Shown in pieces: positions 22,304-32,044 of a DNA stretch of 33,916 nucleotides. The notes below the pieces were generated by a model. It was given only the letters and a program-made list of their open reading frames with translations, was not told where the DNA came from and did not search any database. Numbering within the stretch: position 1 is the stretch's first letter; each line of letters starts with the position of its first letter. Source of the stretch: Fibrobacter succinogenes (GTDB taxonomy: Bacteria > Fibrobacterota > Fibrobacteria > Fibrobacterales > Fibrobacteraceae); NCBI GenBank assembly GCA_902768325.1, contig CACXKY010000022.1, positions 1 through 33,916 of the forward strand, in the 5' to 3' direction. Position numbers and translations under genes: made by a program.

Positions 22304-22340
22304 AAAAAAAACACCGGTCCGCTTATAAAGCTAGACCGGT
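22304..22340 (-). terminator. Terminator of the 20-residue peptide gene
   Basis: On the minus strand ACCGGTC, then an inner GCTT-type stem, then GACCGGT, G and eight T. Plus-strand arms are 22313-22319 and 22334-22340, with an inner GCTT/AAGC pairing and the A-run at 22304-22311. There is no T-run on the plus strand, so it serves a minus-strand transcript. Confidence 0.85.
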
Positions 22341-22383
22341 TAATTACTAGAGAGAGAGTTTTTTAAAATTGCGCGGGCGGCGA

Positions 22384-22446
22384 TTAGGCGCGCTTGGCGT
22401 ACTTCTTGAAGCTCTTGACCAGCAGGGCGGCGAGAATGCAGTACAT
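22384..22446 (-). CDS. Tiny 20-residue hydrophobic/basic peptide
   Basis: ATG 22446 to TAA 22384, sequence MYCILAALLVKSFKKYAKRA. AAAAGGAG (22451-22458) lies four bases before the ATG, among the best ribosome binding sites in the window. A TTGGCG-17-GATAAA promoter-like pair lies upstream and a strong terminator downstream, so all parts of a stand-alone gene are present. The peptide has a short hydrophobic stretch (residues 2-10) and a basic amphipathic end (K-S-F-K-K-Y-A-K-R). This resembles small membrane-active or membrane-bound peptides such as type I toxins, but no antisense RNA gene is evident. It lies between mqnC (convergent) and batD (divergent). Function unknown. Confidence 0.6.
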   Translation of the reverse strand: MYCILAALLVKSFKKYAKRA

Positions 22447-22476
22447 GTGACTCCTTTTATCCTTATTTTTCGTCGT

Positions 22477-22505
22477 TTTATCGCTTTTTTAAATCAGCGC
22501 GCCAA
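22477..22505 (-). promoter_or_regulatory. Promoter-like boxes before the 20-residue peptide gene
   Basis: On the minus strand TTGGCG (22500-22505), a 17-base spacer and GATAAA (22477-22482) resemble -35/-10 boxes. The expected transcript start near 22470 leaves a short leader containing the ribosome binding site. Matches to consensus are partial, and Fibrobacter promoter rules may differ. Confidence 0.35.
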
Positions 22506-22657
22506 TATTAACAAAATTTTACTAACGCGTCAAGGGTAAAAAAGATATATATTTATATTTTTCGGCCAATTAAGGCCCAGCCTTCCCCAAAAAGAATGAC
22601 AGATATTTAACACTGCCAAAACAATCGCGAGGCCGCATTTTTGGTAAATTTGGGGAC

Positions 22658-24463
22658 ATGAAACGAATCCTGTTGACCTGTTTATCCTTAGTTGCCCTCC
22701 TGAACGCCCGTCCCTCCCTCCAGCTAGACCGGGAGCGGGTAGAAGCAGGCCAGACTTTCGGTCTACAACTGGTCATGCCCTTGCAGGAACTCCCCGAAAA
22801 CAGGGGCGTCCCGCAGATGGAAACCCATAACGGATTTACCTTCCTCGGGCTCGACAGTAGCGACCAGGTCATGCGCCCCAGCATGGAAGACATGTTCAAC
22901 TCCTTTTTCAACGGCGGCGGAAGGTCGTACAAGGCCCGCATCTACAATTTCAAGCTCAGGGCCCCTAAAAAGACCGGGCAGATGGACGCCGGCCAGATTA
23001 CCTGGGAAATCGACGGCCAGGTCCAAAATATCAGCGGCAAGATTCCCGTGAGCGTGCAGCGCGCCTATACCGACGACGCCCTCGCCGTGAGCCTTACCGC
23101 AAGCAAGAAGACGATTTACGAAGGCGAACAGTTCTACGTCACCCTCGGTTTCCATACCTACGAGCATTTCGAAGGCGGCCTCCAGGCCACCGACATGAGC
23201 ACCGGCAACGACTTCATTGTCCACCGCAGCGACTTGAACAACATGGAGTTCAAGCCCGTCGAAGGCAGCCGCCGCGAGATGCAGGCAAGCGCCAAGTTCG
23301 CCTGGCTCAGCCCCACCAAGAGCGGTAACCTGCAGATTCCGCCGTTCAAGTTCAAGTATACCAAGCGCGGCGAGCCGAAAATCGTCGAAGAAAAGAAACA
23401 GATGGGCGGCATGTCGTTCTCGAGCCGCACCGTCAAGCAGGAATCCATCGAGGCCGAGGCGACCTCTCCCATTATTAATATCACTGTGAAGCCGCTCCCT
23501 GCCGAAGGCAAGCCCGCAAACTTCTCGGGTATGGTGGGCGACTACAAGTTCTCCGCCGAATTCGACCGCACAAACCTCAAGGTGGGCGAAGCGCTTACGC
23601 TTTCCATCAACATCCGCGGTGACGGTACGCCGGGCACCATCGCCGACCCGAAACTCCCCGACTTCGGCGACTTCCGTTCCGTGCCGCCCGAAAACAACAT
23701 CAGCAAAAAGATTACGGGCAACAAGGTCATTACCAGCAAGGAGATCCGCGTATTCCTCTATCCCAAGAAGAAAGGCACCTTCACCATCCCCGAAATAAGC
23801 TATAGCTGGTTCAACCCCGCCAAGAAGAAATACGAAACCGCCGTGGCGGGCCCCTGGACCATCGAAGTCGAAAAGGGAGACGCCTCCGCCGAAGCCGTAT
23901 TCCAGGCCCCCGTGGTACAGGGCCCTGCCGCCGTGCAAAAGCAGGAAATCGAATCCCTCGGTTCGGACATCCGTTATATCCACGCCGTCGGCAAGGCACA
24001 CGATTCAGCAAGGCCCTACAAGAGCATCGCCTTCTGGATCATCTTCGCGGCCGCCATCCCGTTCTATATTCTTGTAAACCTTGCTATCACGCGCCGTCGC
24101 AAGCATAACAACGATGCCGCCCTCGTGCGTAAAGGCAAGGCCGACAAGATGCTCAAGGCCCGCTTTGCAAACGCCCGCGCCGCCCTGAAGGAGGGCAATG
24201 CCAAGGCGCTGTATGCCGCGCTCGAAAACGGCCTGATCGACTACCTGAGCGACCGTACCAATCTGGAATTCAAGGGCATGACCCGCCCGCAGATGAAGGA
24301 AGAACTTTCAAAGCTCGGTGTAAAGGAAGAAACGATTGCCGCCATCGACAGCTGGCTCGAAAAGTGCGCCTTCGCGCGGTTCGCCCCGGTGAACCCGAGC
24401 GCCGAAGAGCAAAAACAGATGCTCGCCGACGTCGAAAAGCTGTGCGAAGGGCTGAAAGTTTAA
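22658..24463 (+). CDS. batD: BatD-like membrane protein
   Basis: 601 residues. The ATG at 22658 is preceded by GGGGA. It has a signal peptide (RILLTCLSLVALLNA). A long periplasmic part of tandem beta-sandwich (oxygen-tolerance/BatD) domains follows, e.g. ALAVSLTASKKTIYEGEQFY and FSAEFDRTNLKVGEALTLSI. A basic segment (YPKKKGTFTIPEISYSWFNP) precedes one membrane helix (about 455-475, IAFWIIFAAAIPFYILVNL) and a helical cytoplasmic tail. BatD belongs to the Bat system, first linked to aerotolerance in Bacteroides, and usually works with MoxR, BatA/B and BatE. Here it is directly followed by batE, but batA/B and moxR are not in the window. Confidence 0.9.
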   Translation: MKRILLTCLSLVALLNARPSLQLDRERVEAGQTFGLQLVMPLQELPENRGVPQMETHNGFTFLGLDSSDQVMRPSMEDMFNSFFNGGGRSYKARIYNFKLRAPKKTGQMDAGQITWEIDGQVQNISGKIPVSVQRAYTDDALAVSLTASKKTIYEGEQFYVTLGFHTYEHFEGGLQATDMSTGNDFIVHRSDLNNMEFKPVEGSRREMQASAKFAWLSPTKSGNLQIPPFKFKYTKRGEPKIVEEKKQMGGMSFSSRTVKQESIEAEATSPIINITVKPLPAEGKPANFSGMVGDYKFSAEFDRTNLKVGEALTLSINIRGDGTPGTIADPKLPDFGDFRSVPPENNISKKITGNKVITSKEIRVFLYPKKKGTFTIPEISYSWFNPAKKKYETAVAGPWTIEVEKGDASAEAVFQAPVVQGPAAVQKQEIESLGSDIRYIHAVGKAHDSARPYKSIAFWIIFAAAIPFYILVNLAITRRRKHNNDAALVRKGKADKMLKARFANARAALKEGNAKALYAALENGLIDYLSDRTNLEFKGMTRPQMKEELSKLGVKEETIAAIDSWLEKCAFARFAPVNPSAEEQKQMLADVEKLCEGLKV

Positions 24464-24481
24464 TTGATGGATGATGGTTTT

Positions 24482-25249
24482 ATGAAAAAGGTTTTGTCTG
24501 TTTTATTTACAATCGCGATGGTGTTCGGTTCGGCCGCATACGCCGCCGAGAACTGCGCCGGTATTGAAGCCGGCGCCAAGGCCTACAAGGAGAACGACTT
24601 CGAACGCGCCATTGACGAATGGCGTACCTGCGTCGACAACGGCATCCAGGACGCCGACCTGTTCTACAACCTGGGCAATGCCTACTTTAGGAACGGCAAT
24701 CTCGGCTTCTCGATATTCTATTACAAGAGCGCCCTCCGCCTGCACCCGGGCGACGAAGATATCTTGCACAACCTGAAGTTTGCGCAGGCCATGACCCGCG
24801 ACAAGGTGGACGAAGACGAAGAAGAAAATCCGATCCTTTCTGCGCTTTTCAAGACCCACCACGCCCTTTCCCTGAAGGCCCAGCTATTCACGTTGCTCGC
24901 AATCTTCTGGATAATCGCGTTCGTAAGCATCGGCCGTAGGCTTACCGCCGGCGAAAAAGCGAAAAACATCTGCACGGGAATCGTCTTTGCGCTTTCGTGC
25001 ATTTTCTGCGTCATCGGCGCAAGCGCCGGTTACAAGATTTTTGTCGCCGAAACGGACATCACGGGAGTCGTCACCGCCAAGGACGCCGACGTCGTGAGCG
25101 CCCCGAGCGACCGTTCCCAGACGCTCAACACCCTTTCCGAAGGCACGAGCTTTGAAGTCCTCGGCGTCCAGGGGAACTTTGCCGAAATCCGTCTCGGCGA
25201 AAAAGTAAAGGGATTTGTAAAGCTCTCCGAAGTCGGGATTGTGAAGTAA
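24482..25249 (+). CDS. batE: BatE-like TPR and SH3-domain protein
   Basis: 255 residues from ATG 24482, which gives a clean signal peptide (MKKVLSVLFTIAMVFGSAAYA); an ATG at 24467 or TTG at 24464 would add a few residues. TPR repeats cover about residues 25-105 (ADLFYNLGNAYFRNGNLGFS). Two membrane helices follow (about 133-150 and 168-188), then a bacterial SH3-like domain to the end (VVSAPSDRSQTLNTLSEGTS). This is the classic BatE layout. It begins 18 bases after the batD stop, so the two are an operon. It converges on sprA with 24 bases between stops and no clear terminator. Confidence 0.9.
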   Translation: MKKVLSVLFTIAMVFGSAAYAAENCAGIEAGAKAYKENDFERAIDEWRTCVDNGIQDADLFYNLGNAYFRNGNLGFSIFYYKSALRLHPGDEDILHNLKFAQAMTRDKVDEDEEENPILSALFKTHHALSLKAQLFTLLAIFWIIAFVSIGRRLTAGEKAKNICTGIVFALSCIFCVIGASAGYKIFVAETDITGVVTAKDADVVSAPSDRSQTLNTLSEGTSFEVLGVQGNFAEIRLGEKVKGFVKLSEVGIVK

Positions 25250-25255
25250 AACGCA

Positions 25256-25295
25256 CCAACTAATGACTATTGGCTACGGCCAACAACTAACCAAC
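25256..25295. repeat. Short repeat element overlapping the sprA 3' end
   Basis: The segment has two CAACTAA copies (25257-25263 and 25284-25290) around a small perfect hairpin TTGGC-TACG-GCCAA (25270-25283). The sprA stop codon (25274-25276) lies inside it, and the last six residues of the predicted protein (L-V-S-C-W-P) are encoded by it. It looks like a low-complexity intergenic repeat; copy number elsewhere is unknown. Confidence 0.55.
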
Positions 25296-28200
25296 TTCTC
25301 GTGAATCTGGCGGTATTCGATGTAGCTGCTCATCGAAGCGATCCTGTTGAACTGGTAGCCGGCACTCGGGCGGATGAACCATTCATGCGTACGCGAGGGC
25401 ACCGTGCGGTCCGTTAGCGACAATTCCGGATTATAGGCGACATAGTTGTAGCCATCTTCCCTGAAGTCCTTGAAGATGCCGTCCGTACCGCTATCCTCGT
25501 TCCACATATCGTATCCCGGATCCGGGTCGTATTCCTTGCGGATAGTCTTGTTGTAATCGTAACCGGCAGTCAGTTTCAGGTCAAGGTCGTTTTCAAGCTT
25601 GAAGTACCACTTGAAGAAGTGGAAACCGCGCTTGAGCTTGAGCGGGTAAGAAATGGTGAAGTCGTCGCCGATATTGAACGCGAAGTCGTTATACAGCGAA
25701 GTATGGATCCAGGGCGTTTCCCAGAAGAAATCGGTCGTATCCTTTCCGTTGCCGAGGGAATCCGGCCAGCTCGTGATGCCGATAACTTCTTCCTTGGGAC
25801 GGCGGTCCGTCGATTCGATCTTCATGCGCACGCTGTTCTCGATACGGATGTTCTTTTGTGTCAAGAACGTGAGACGGATAAGCGGGTTGAAGTTCAACTG
25901 GTCGGTCCAGGTGTCTTCGGCGCTCTGGAACGGGCGTACGGTCGTCGTTCTGGTAAAGTCGAAGCGGTGGCTTGCAGTCACGCTCCTGAAGCTGTTGAGG
26001 ATTGACACCCTCTGCGAGAAGTTCGGCACGTTGATGCCGATGCCAAAGCGCGGCCACATCGTCGTCGTATCGATGTACAGCGGGTATTCGCGGGACTGCG
26101 AGAATTCTTCCCTCCACTGCAGTTCGCTTGTCACGCCGATATCCCAGATGGGCAGCGTAATGCCGGTACCGACCTGGAACTGACGGGAAACGGAATGGCG
26201 GAAGTTGCCCTGGTATACAAGCGTATCTACGTGGCGGTTCCTGTATTGGGCGAAGTCCACATAATCGTCTCGATGGTCAAGGCCCATATCACCGGTAACA
26301 ATGTTCCAGAAACCGCGATTGCGGTAGCCGTTGCCGATACCGAGGCCATACAGGTAGTATTCGAACGGCGTCACGTTCTGTTCTTCATAGAGCTGGGACA
26401 GCGTGAAGTTTTCACCCACCGTGTTAGTGCTCGTCGTCCAGCCGAAGCGGATTTCACGCCACTTGACCTTGTCGAACGCACGGGCAATCACGTTTTCCTT
26501 GCCGAAGGAATTCGCCAAGTCCAGAATCCTGAAGGTCGGAGAGAATTCGAAACGGTTCGTCTGCGAAATCGTCCAGAAGTTTTTCTCGATGCTGGACTCG
26601 TCATAGAAGCTGAAGTCATCCGGAATCGTCTTCTGCTGCGTAAAGTCAGAGGAGAACGTCGTGGTGAACGGCAAGAACGGAATCAAGCGCGGGTTAAAGC
26701 TAACCTTGAACTGCTGGCTACGGGCACGTTCGTTACGCAGAATACCGTAAGCACGGCCGAATTCACGGGTACCGACGCTGTCCACCTTGTAGAACGCCGT
26801 CGAATCGTAAAGGATCGTATAGGAATCCGGATTCTGCATATCGATGGCGAGCGTATCGCCATTCGGCCCAAGCTTCGGAATCGTGTCGTAAGGAATAATC
26901 ACAAGGCTGTCGCGGGACACGTAAACCTTGCGGTCGGTATGGTCGTAGTCAAAGATGACATCGCTTGCAAAGAGGCCGCCATCGTCCGGGCTGAAGAAGT
27001 TCTCCTTGACAAAAGCTTCGCGGTCACCACCGCCAAACATATCACGCTTGATGTTCAAGGAATAGCTTGTGGAAAGGAACGACAAGATATTCCAACGCAT
27101 GTTCAACTTATGAGTCAAATCCGCCGTATAGGTTACCACCTTGTCTACCTGCGGTTCGACGAAGTCCGGGTCGCGATCCTGGTTTACGTTGCGGATGTAC
27201 GTGAAGTCGAACAGGGTCAAGTCGAACGTCTGCGGCCACGGTTCAAACTCCGTCTTCGCGAAAGCCTTCACAAAGGAATTGTCGCTCGTGGCAAACGCGT
27301 CGAACGGCTTGAACTTGAACATGGTAAAGGTACCGAGTTTATATTCCAAGATCGTGTGGTACGAATAAACCGAGTCGGCGCTCGTCGTCGCACGGCCTTC
27401 CGACTGGCTGTAAGAATAGCTCATGGCAGGGCGTTCCAAAAGCACCTGTGAAAGGACTTCGCCCAGCTTGGTATCGGCCGCCTTATAATCCTTGCTATAG
27501 CTGATGCTGAACGTTTTCGTGCGCGTGTAGCTTTCGTAACCCTTCGATTCGCCTTCGTCGCGGAGCTTGTTTTCCGTCTTGTCCGAAGTCACCGCCAACT
27601 CGTTCTGGAACATGTCCCCGACCAAGTCCGAGAAACTGCTCTTTTCAAGAATCATATCGTCGGAAGGCTTCATGTAGGGGCGCTTGGTCGTGCTGTTGTA
27701 GCCGAGGTTCATCGGGATATGGAATCCAAGGCTATCGTTCAAGAACTTGTTCAGGCTTATATTAATGTCGGCCGCCACATCGAGCTGGGAGGCAGCCTCG
27801 GACATCTTCGGCTTGGGAGAGCCGCCCGTAGAAGAAAGCGTCGCGAAGTTTCCATCCTGATAACGCACCGCACCGGAAAGCGAAATGAAGTCGGCAAAGT
27901 TCACCTGGGCCGACGTACGTGCCGCATAGCCCCAGTCGGTATCCATATCCGACAAGCGCAGGTCATCGATCCAGAAGGTACCCTCCAAGTCGGCGGGGTT
28001 CGCCGAGGAATCCGCGATAATGACGAAGCGCATCCAGTCCACGCTCGTAATGGAGGGGTTACCCACGAGCTTCAATTTTTCTTCGCGGTCTCCGCCAAGG
28101 TTCTTTACCGTAGCTTCGGTAAACGGCGGGTGACGTCCGCGCTTCATATCGGAGAAATCGGAAAGGTCCATCGCGAAGGCGTTGTCGAGCCAGTTCTGTT

Positions 28201-31200
28201 CATGGCAATCCTGGTCGCGCGTGCAAGACTTCGCGAGGTTCACCGGGCGGAAGCTCCATTCGTAGTAATCGCTCGAGCCTTCCAGGGAGCCCTCACCGAA
28301 CTGGATGGCAAAGCGCACCGGAACCCTTTCCGCCTTCGTCTTGTAATGGATTTCCATCTTGATGGACTTATACGCCGAGAAGTCCTTGGTATCCGTATCG
28401 AAAACACGCGTCACCCCGACTTCCTGGCCCGGGGACATATTCTGGTAATCGAGTACAAGAGCCGTTTCCTTAAGCGGCGCATTCGTTTCCGAATCGCGTT
28501 CCGTCTTCGTATTCGGCGACTTGATGTACTCATTGGAATTTTCGCGGTTGTTAATCGTGGTGACCTTGATAAAGCTCGTATCGCGGGTCGCCATCGATTC
28601 CTTGATGGTCGATTCCACGCCGTTCACTTCGGCAATCTGGGAATGTTCCGACGAGCTCGTCTCGTAGAGGTCGGCCACCGTCGTTTCTTCCCAGGAGTTT
28701 CCAAGAATGCCCAGGCTCACAATCTGGACCTTCGCTTCTGCGACACCCGGGGTAAGGCGGCCAATCCATAGACGCGTGTACTGCGCTTCGGAAAGAATCG
28801 TACGGTAATCGCTCCCGGTCGCAGAAACGACCGTATCGTACTGGTTCAGAGGAATGCGCCACTTGCGCCAGCCATTCTTGAGTTCTTCGTAATTAGCCGG
28901 GTCCGTATCGGAAAGATCGATGCGGTAACGGACATAGCTGATTTCGGTATCGAGAGAACCGTTCTTGTTGATATCTTCGGTATCGTACGTGCGTTCACCG
29001 GAGTTGTTTTCCGTACCGTTGATGTTCACCGGCGGATCACTTTCGTCTTCCAGGTCATCGTCGTAATTATCACGGGCAATATCCGTCGTCGACGCATCGG
29101 AATTGAGCGTCGTGTAATCGGTATAGATACAGCCCGAAATACGGCAGTCCCAAACACGGCGGATTTCATCGGAACCGGAACGTGCATCAAGGCCCTTGTC
29201 GTGGAGCGCCGTCGTCGAACCGAGATCGTTTTCACCGTTGTATTCACCGTTAGGTGCAAAACCGCTAATAGAAATATCTTCGCTCACCAGGCCCAAATCG
29301 ATGAAGATGGAACCCACATTACCGCGAGCGACCACTTCCACGTATTTCATATGGCTCAGGTCATGGTAGTAGCTGCTATTCGGGCGCATGATACCGCCCC
29401 AGGAATTGCCCACGAGATTATCGTTTGCACGGAGCGTCATCTTGAGCACGGTCAAATGCTGGTTGTCGACATCGGAGTTACCGACGTTCGGATAGATGTA
29501 CTTGTACAGTTCCGTGCTGTTGCTGTGCCAAATAAATTCACCCTGATGGCGGTAATCCAAATTCTCGATGTAGGTACCAAGATCATCAGCCACGCCGCCC
29601 GGAGGAGACGCCTGGTACCACGACAGGCGTGACAGCGGATAGACAAGGCCGTTCGCCGTCGATTCAAAGTCTTCGACCAGGGCTTCCCCGCCATCGCTCG
29701 TATTCGCGTTATGGCGGCTCGCCGCAAATTCAGCTTCGAACTGCCAGCCCGACGAAGCCGTCGTGTTGATGCCCGGAATTTTGTTGACCAGTTCCGTCAA
29801 GGCGGAAACGGTATCTTGCAGGCGGAGGTTCATGCCCCACAAGACGCTGTTGAACGGTTCGTTGCCGAGCGTCGGCGTTTCGGCTGTCGTGCTTTGGCTC
29901 TTGTACAAGGCCGTCACACCGAAGACAGAGCCGTCACCGAAGCCGTAACGGTTCAGCGGGAGTTCTGCACGGGCGCCCAACAACAGCTTGTTGTTGATTT
30001 CGAACAGCGGTTCGCATTCAAAAGTGACCTTGATTTCCTTATTCGGATCAAGCGCACGTTCGCTCAAAAGTTCAATCTGTCCCAGCTCGTAGTTGACTTC
30101 GTAGTCGACGCCACGTGTAAGTACGGTCGAGCCTGCGGTCAGCTTTTCTGTGCCGGGAGAAATATCCATACAAGAGCCCGCACTTACGGAATGGCTCGTA
30201 TTCGGGTCACGCACGCTAATCGTCGAATTGCGGCGCTTACCGACCGACTCGAAGTAGAAGCGGCTCGTATAGCGGTTCAAGTTGTAAACAGGCAAGTCGT
30301 ACAGCTGCGCCATCGCATTCGTAGAGTCCAGCAACCTCAATGGTTCCAAGCAGTTCTGGCGGGCACGTTCCGTCGTTTTCGACCCGGAGTATTCCGAAAG
30401 CGGTTTACAAGGCAGCCACATTTCTCCCGTAAAGTTACCGCTGGCATCTTTCTTGAAAATCGAAGCGTCATTGACCAGCGGGCTTCCCGAAGAAGAATCG
30501 GCCAGGCCCAAAGTCTTGAGGAACGATCCTGTAATGCCGGACTTGTTCTTCATGCGCAGAACAAAACCGCTGCTGCTCGCTTCAGTAATTCCTACAGAGT
30601 ACACGTTACGCAACATCAGCTTGTCAATATCCGTCAGTTCGGTAAGGGACGCATCCCACTGGATCAAGACGACCGTCGCGCCATCACGAATCGTCGTTCC
30701 TGTACGGCCAGTCCCGTCATTGCTCCAGCTGGCGGCCAACAGCGTACTGCGATTCACGCCGTTCACCTTAAGGATACCCGTCTTGGGATCATAGCTAAAG
30801 TCCGACGTGGGGACCTCGACCATGCGTTCCACCAGTTTCTCGATAGTCTTTCCCGAAGGCGTCTTGTAGACGACCGTGATATTTTCAAGGACGTCCTTTG
30901 ACATGTTCATCGCACTGCGCTTGTAGAGTTTGAGGTTCGTCGCCGGATAACTGGACGTCGTCTTGCCCGCAATGGCCGCGTTGATATAATTGCTCCTCGC
31001 CTCGTGGTTCAAGAAGTAATAGCGGTACGCAATGAACTGCTTGTCCAGAATCTGGAATTCCGTCGTCGTCTCGCTGGCATTGATCGTATACTCTTCCTGA
31101 CTACCGCCGTCCTGCGACGCGATTGTCGTGAGTCTCCAGTCCCCCAGTTTCCATTCCGCCTTGATACCGAACAGGCCCTGATGGTTCTCGGAATAACCCG

Positions 31201-32044
31201 TAAGTTCCGTGCCGGTCAGCGCAAGCGATGTCGTACCGGCTTCTACGCGCTGCAAGATGTAATCTTCAAATTCGTCCTTGTACGATTCCTCGTACACCAC
31301 GCGCACCTGGTTCTGCACACCGAGGCCGCTTTCCACGTTGTTGATCTCGACCGTGATGTAAGGGCCAATCTTACCCTTCACCATAAAACTCGGGTCGTAA
31401 GTCAGTGTCGGCGAAGGCCAGAGGCTCGTCTTGGTACTGCCCTCGGCATCGTCCTTCTCGCCGTATCCCTTGAGGCGGATATCCATGGTACCCTGCAGCA
31501 TCAGCTTGGGCTTGTCGAGACCGAAGTCCCTCATCCACGCAGGCATCGTCACCGGAATCGTGATATCGAACATCGAACCCGTCTCGGGCGTTTCGTAGCC
31601 GTCGTCCCTCTGCCCGACAAGGCCGTTGAGCCACAGGTTCTTGCGACCCACATCGTACATGTCGGCCACGTAGTCCGTCAGTTCCGGATAGTGCGCCGTC
31701 CATAGCGTCGTCGTATCGCGCGAAACGCCATTCACGCGCTTCTCGCTCACGTCGAGTTCACGGGTCGCGATATTGATGTCGTGGCTGAACACCTGGCCCT
31801 TGTTCGACTTCATGAGACGTGGAGACGCCCCGATGCCGCCAAAGGGAAGCAGGCTGTTCAAAGGGGTCGCCGAAGGCGGGAGTTCCATGTACTGGTACGT
31901 CGGTTGCCATTCCGTTTCAGCCGGGTCCGCAGCCGGTTCTTCAGCAGCAGAACTCGAAGACTGCGCCCATACCGAAACACCCGTCCAAAGGAGGGCGGCA
32001 GAGACGAAAAAACCCAGATGGGTTCTATGTAAGAACCTTTTCAA
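25274..32044 (-). CDS. sprA: SprA/Sov-like outer-membrane translocon protein (type IX secretion)
   Basis: About 2256 residues from a TTG at 32044 (2278 from TTG 32110). No in-frame ATG lies before the signal peptide. The TTG at 32044 gives a normal signal peptide (KRFLHRTHLGFFVSAALLW...WAQ). The mature protein is a giant SprA-type protein: an N-terminal FDITIPVTMPAWMRDFGLDK region, repeated SprA blocks (GKIGPYITVEINNV, NKLLLGARAELPLNRYGFG), a central VEDFESTANGLVYPLSRLSW segment, and a long C-terminal half of amphipathic beta strands. SprA forms the outer-membrane channel of type IX secretion in Bacteroidota; a similar role is inferred here. It appears monocistronic. The C-terminus ends in a repeat (L-V-S-C-W-P), so the final strand may be altered or lost. 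Confidence 0.93.
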   Translation of the reverse strand: MKRFLHRTHLGFFVSAALLWTGVSVWAQSSSSAAEEPAADPAETEWQPTYQYMELPPSATPLNSLLPFGGIGASPRLMKSNKGQVFSHDINIATRELDVSEKRVNGVSRDTTTLWTAHYPELTDYVADMYDVGRKNLWLNGLVGQRDDGYETPETGSMFDITIPVTMPAWMRDFGLDKPKLMLQGTMDIRLKGYGEKDDAEGSTKTSLWPSPTLTYDPSFMVKGKIGPYITVEINNVESGLGVQNQVRVVYEESYKDEFEDYILQRVEAGTTSLALTGTELTGYSENHQGLFGIKAEWKLGDWRLTTIASQDGGSQEEYTINASETTTEFQILDKQFIAYRYYFLNHEARSNYINAAIAGKTTSSYPATNLKLYKRSAMNMSKDVLENITVVYKTPSGKTIEKLVERMVEVPTSDFSYDPKTGILKVNGVNRSTLLAASWSNDGTGRTGTTIRDGATVVLIQWDASLTELTDIDKLMLRNVYSVGITEASSSGFVLRMKNKSGITGSFLKTLGLADSSSGSPLVNDASIFKKDASGNFTGEMWLPCKPLSEYSGSKTTERARQNCLEPLRLLDSTNAMAQLYDLPVYNLNRYTSRFYFESVGKRRNSTISVRDPNTSHSVSAGSCMDISPGTEKLTAGSTVLTRGVDYEVNYELGQIELLSERALDPNKEIKVTFECEPLFEINNKLLLGARAELPLNRYGFGDGSVFGVTALYKSQSTTAETPTLGNEPFNSVLWGMNLRLQDTVSALTELVNKIPGINTTASSGWQFEAEFAASRHNANTSDGGEALVEDFESTANGLVYPLSRLSWYQASPPGGVADDLGTYIENLDYRHQGEFIWHSNSTELYKYIYPNVGNSDVDNQHLTVLKMTLRANDNLVGNSWGGIMRPNSSYYHDLSHMKYVEVVARGNVGSIFIDLGLVSEDISISGFAPNGEYNGENDLGSTTALHDKGLDARSGSDEIRRVWDCRISGCIYTDYTTLNSDASTTDIARDNYDDDLEDESDPPVNINGTENNSGERTYDTEDINKNGSLDTEISYVRYRIDLSDTDPANYEELKNGWRKWRIPLNQYDTVVSATGSDYRTILSEAQYTRLWIGRLTPGVAEAKVQIVSLGILGNSWEETTVADLYETSSSEHSQIAEVNGVESTIKESMATRDTSFIKVTTINNRENSNEYIKSPNTKTERDSETNAPLKETALVLDYQNMSPGQEVGVTRVFDTDTKDFSAYKSIKMEIHYKTKAERVPVRFAIQFGEGSLEGSSDYYEWSFRPVNLAKSCTRDQDCHEQNWLDNAFAMDLSDFSDMKRGRHPPFTEATVKNLGGDREEKLKLVGNPSITSVDWMRFVIIADSSANPADLEGTFWIDDLRLSDMDTDWGYAARTSAQVNFADFISLSGAVRYQDGNFATLSSTGGSPKPKMSEAASQLDVAADINISLNKFLNDSLGFHIPMNLGYNSTTKRPYMKPSDDMILEKSSFSDLVGDMFQNELAVTSDKTENKLRDEGESKGYESYTRTKTFSISYSKDYKAADTKLGEVLSQVLLERPAMSYSYSQSEGRATTSADSVYSYHTILEYKLGTFTMFKFKPFDAFATSDNSFVKAFAKTEFEPWPQTFDLTLFDFTYIRNVNQDRDPDFVEPQVDKVVTYTADLTHKLNMRWNILSFLSTSYSLNIKRDMFGGGDREAFVKENFFSPDDGGLFASDVIFDYDHTDRKVYVSRDSLVIIPYDTIPKLGPNGDTLAIDMQNPDSYTILYDSTAFYKVDSVGTREFGRAYGILRNERARSQQFKVSFNPRLIPFLPFTTTFSSDFTQQKTIPDDFSFYDESSIEKNFWTISQTNRFEFSPTFRILDLANSFGKENVIARAFDKVKWREIRFGWTTSTNTVGENFTLSQLYEEQNVTPFEYYLYGLGIGNGYRNRGFWNIVTGDMGLDHRDDYVDFAQYRNRHVDTLVYQGNFRHSVSRQFQVGTGITLPIWDIGVTSELQWREEFSQSREYPLYIDTTTMWPRFGIGINVPNFSQRVSILNSFRSVTASHRFDFTRTTTVRPFQSAEDTWTDQLNFNPLIRLTFLTQKNIRIENSVRMKIESTDRRPKEEVIGITSWPDSLGNGKDTTDFFWETPWIHTSLYNDFAFNIGDDFTISYPLKLKRGFHFFKWYFKLENDLDLKLTAGYDYNKTIRKEYDPDPGYDMWNEDSGTDGIFKDFREDGYNYVAYNPELSLTDRTVPSRTHEWFIRPSAGYQFNRIASMSSYIEYRQIHEKLVSCWP

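Noticed and set aside
26195-27451. 418-codon plus-strand frame within sprA
   Set aside because: sprA is continuous on the other strand; the frame is a shadow with no RBS or domain.
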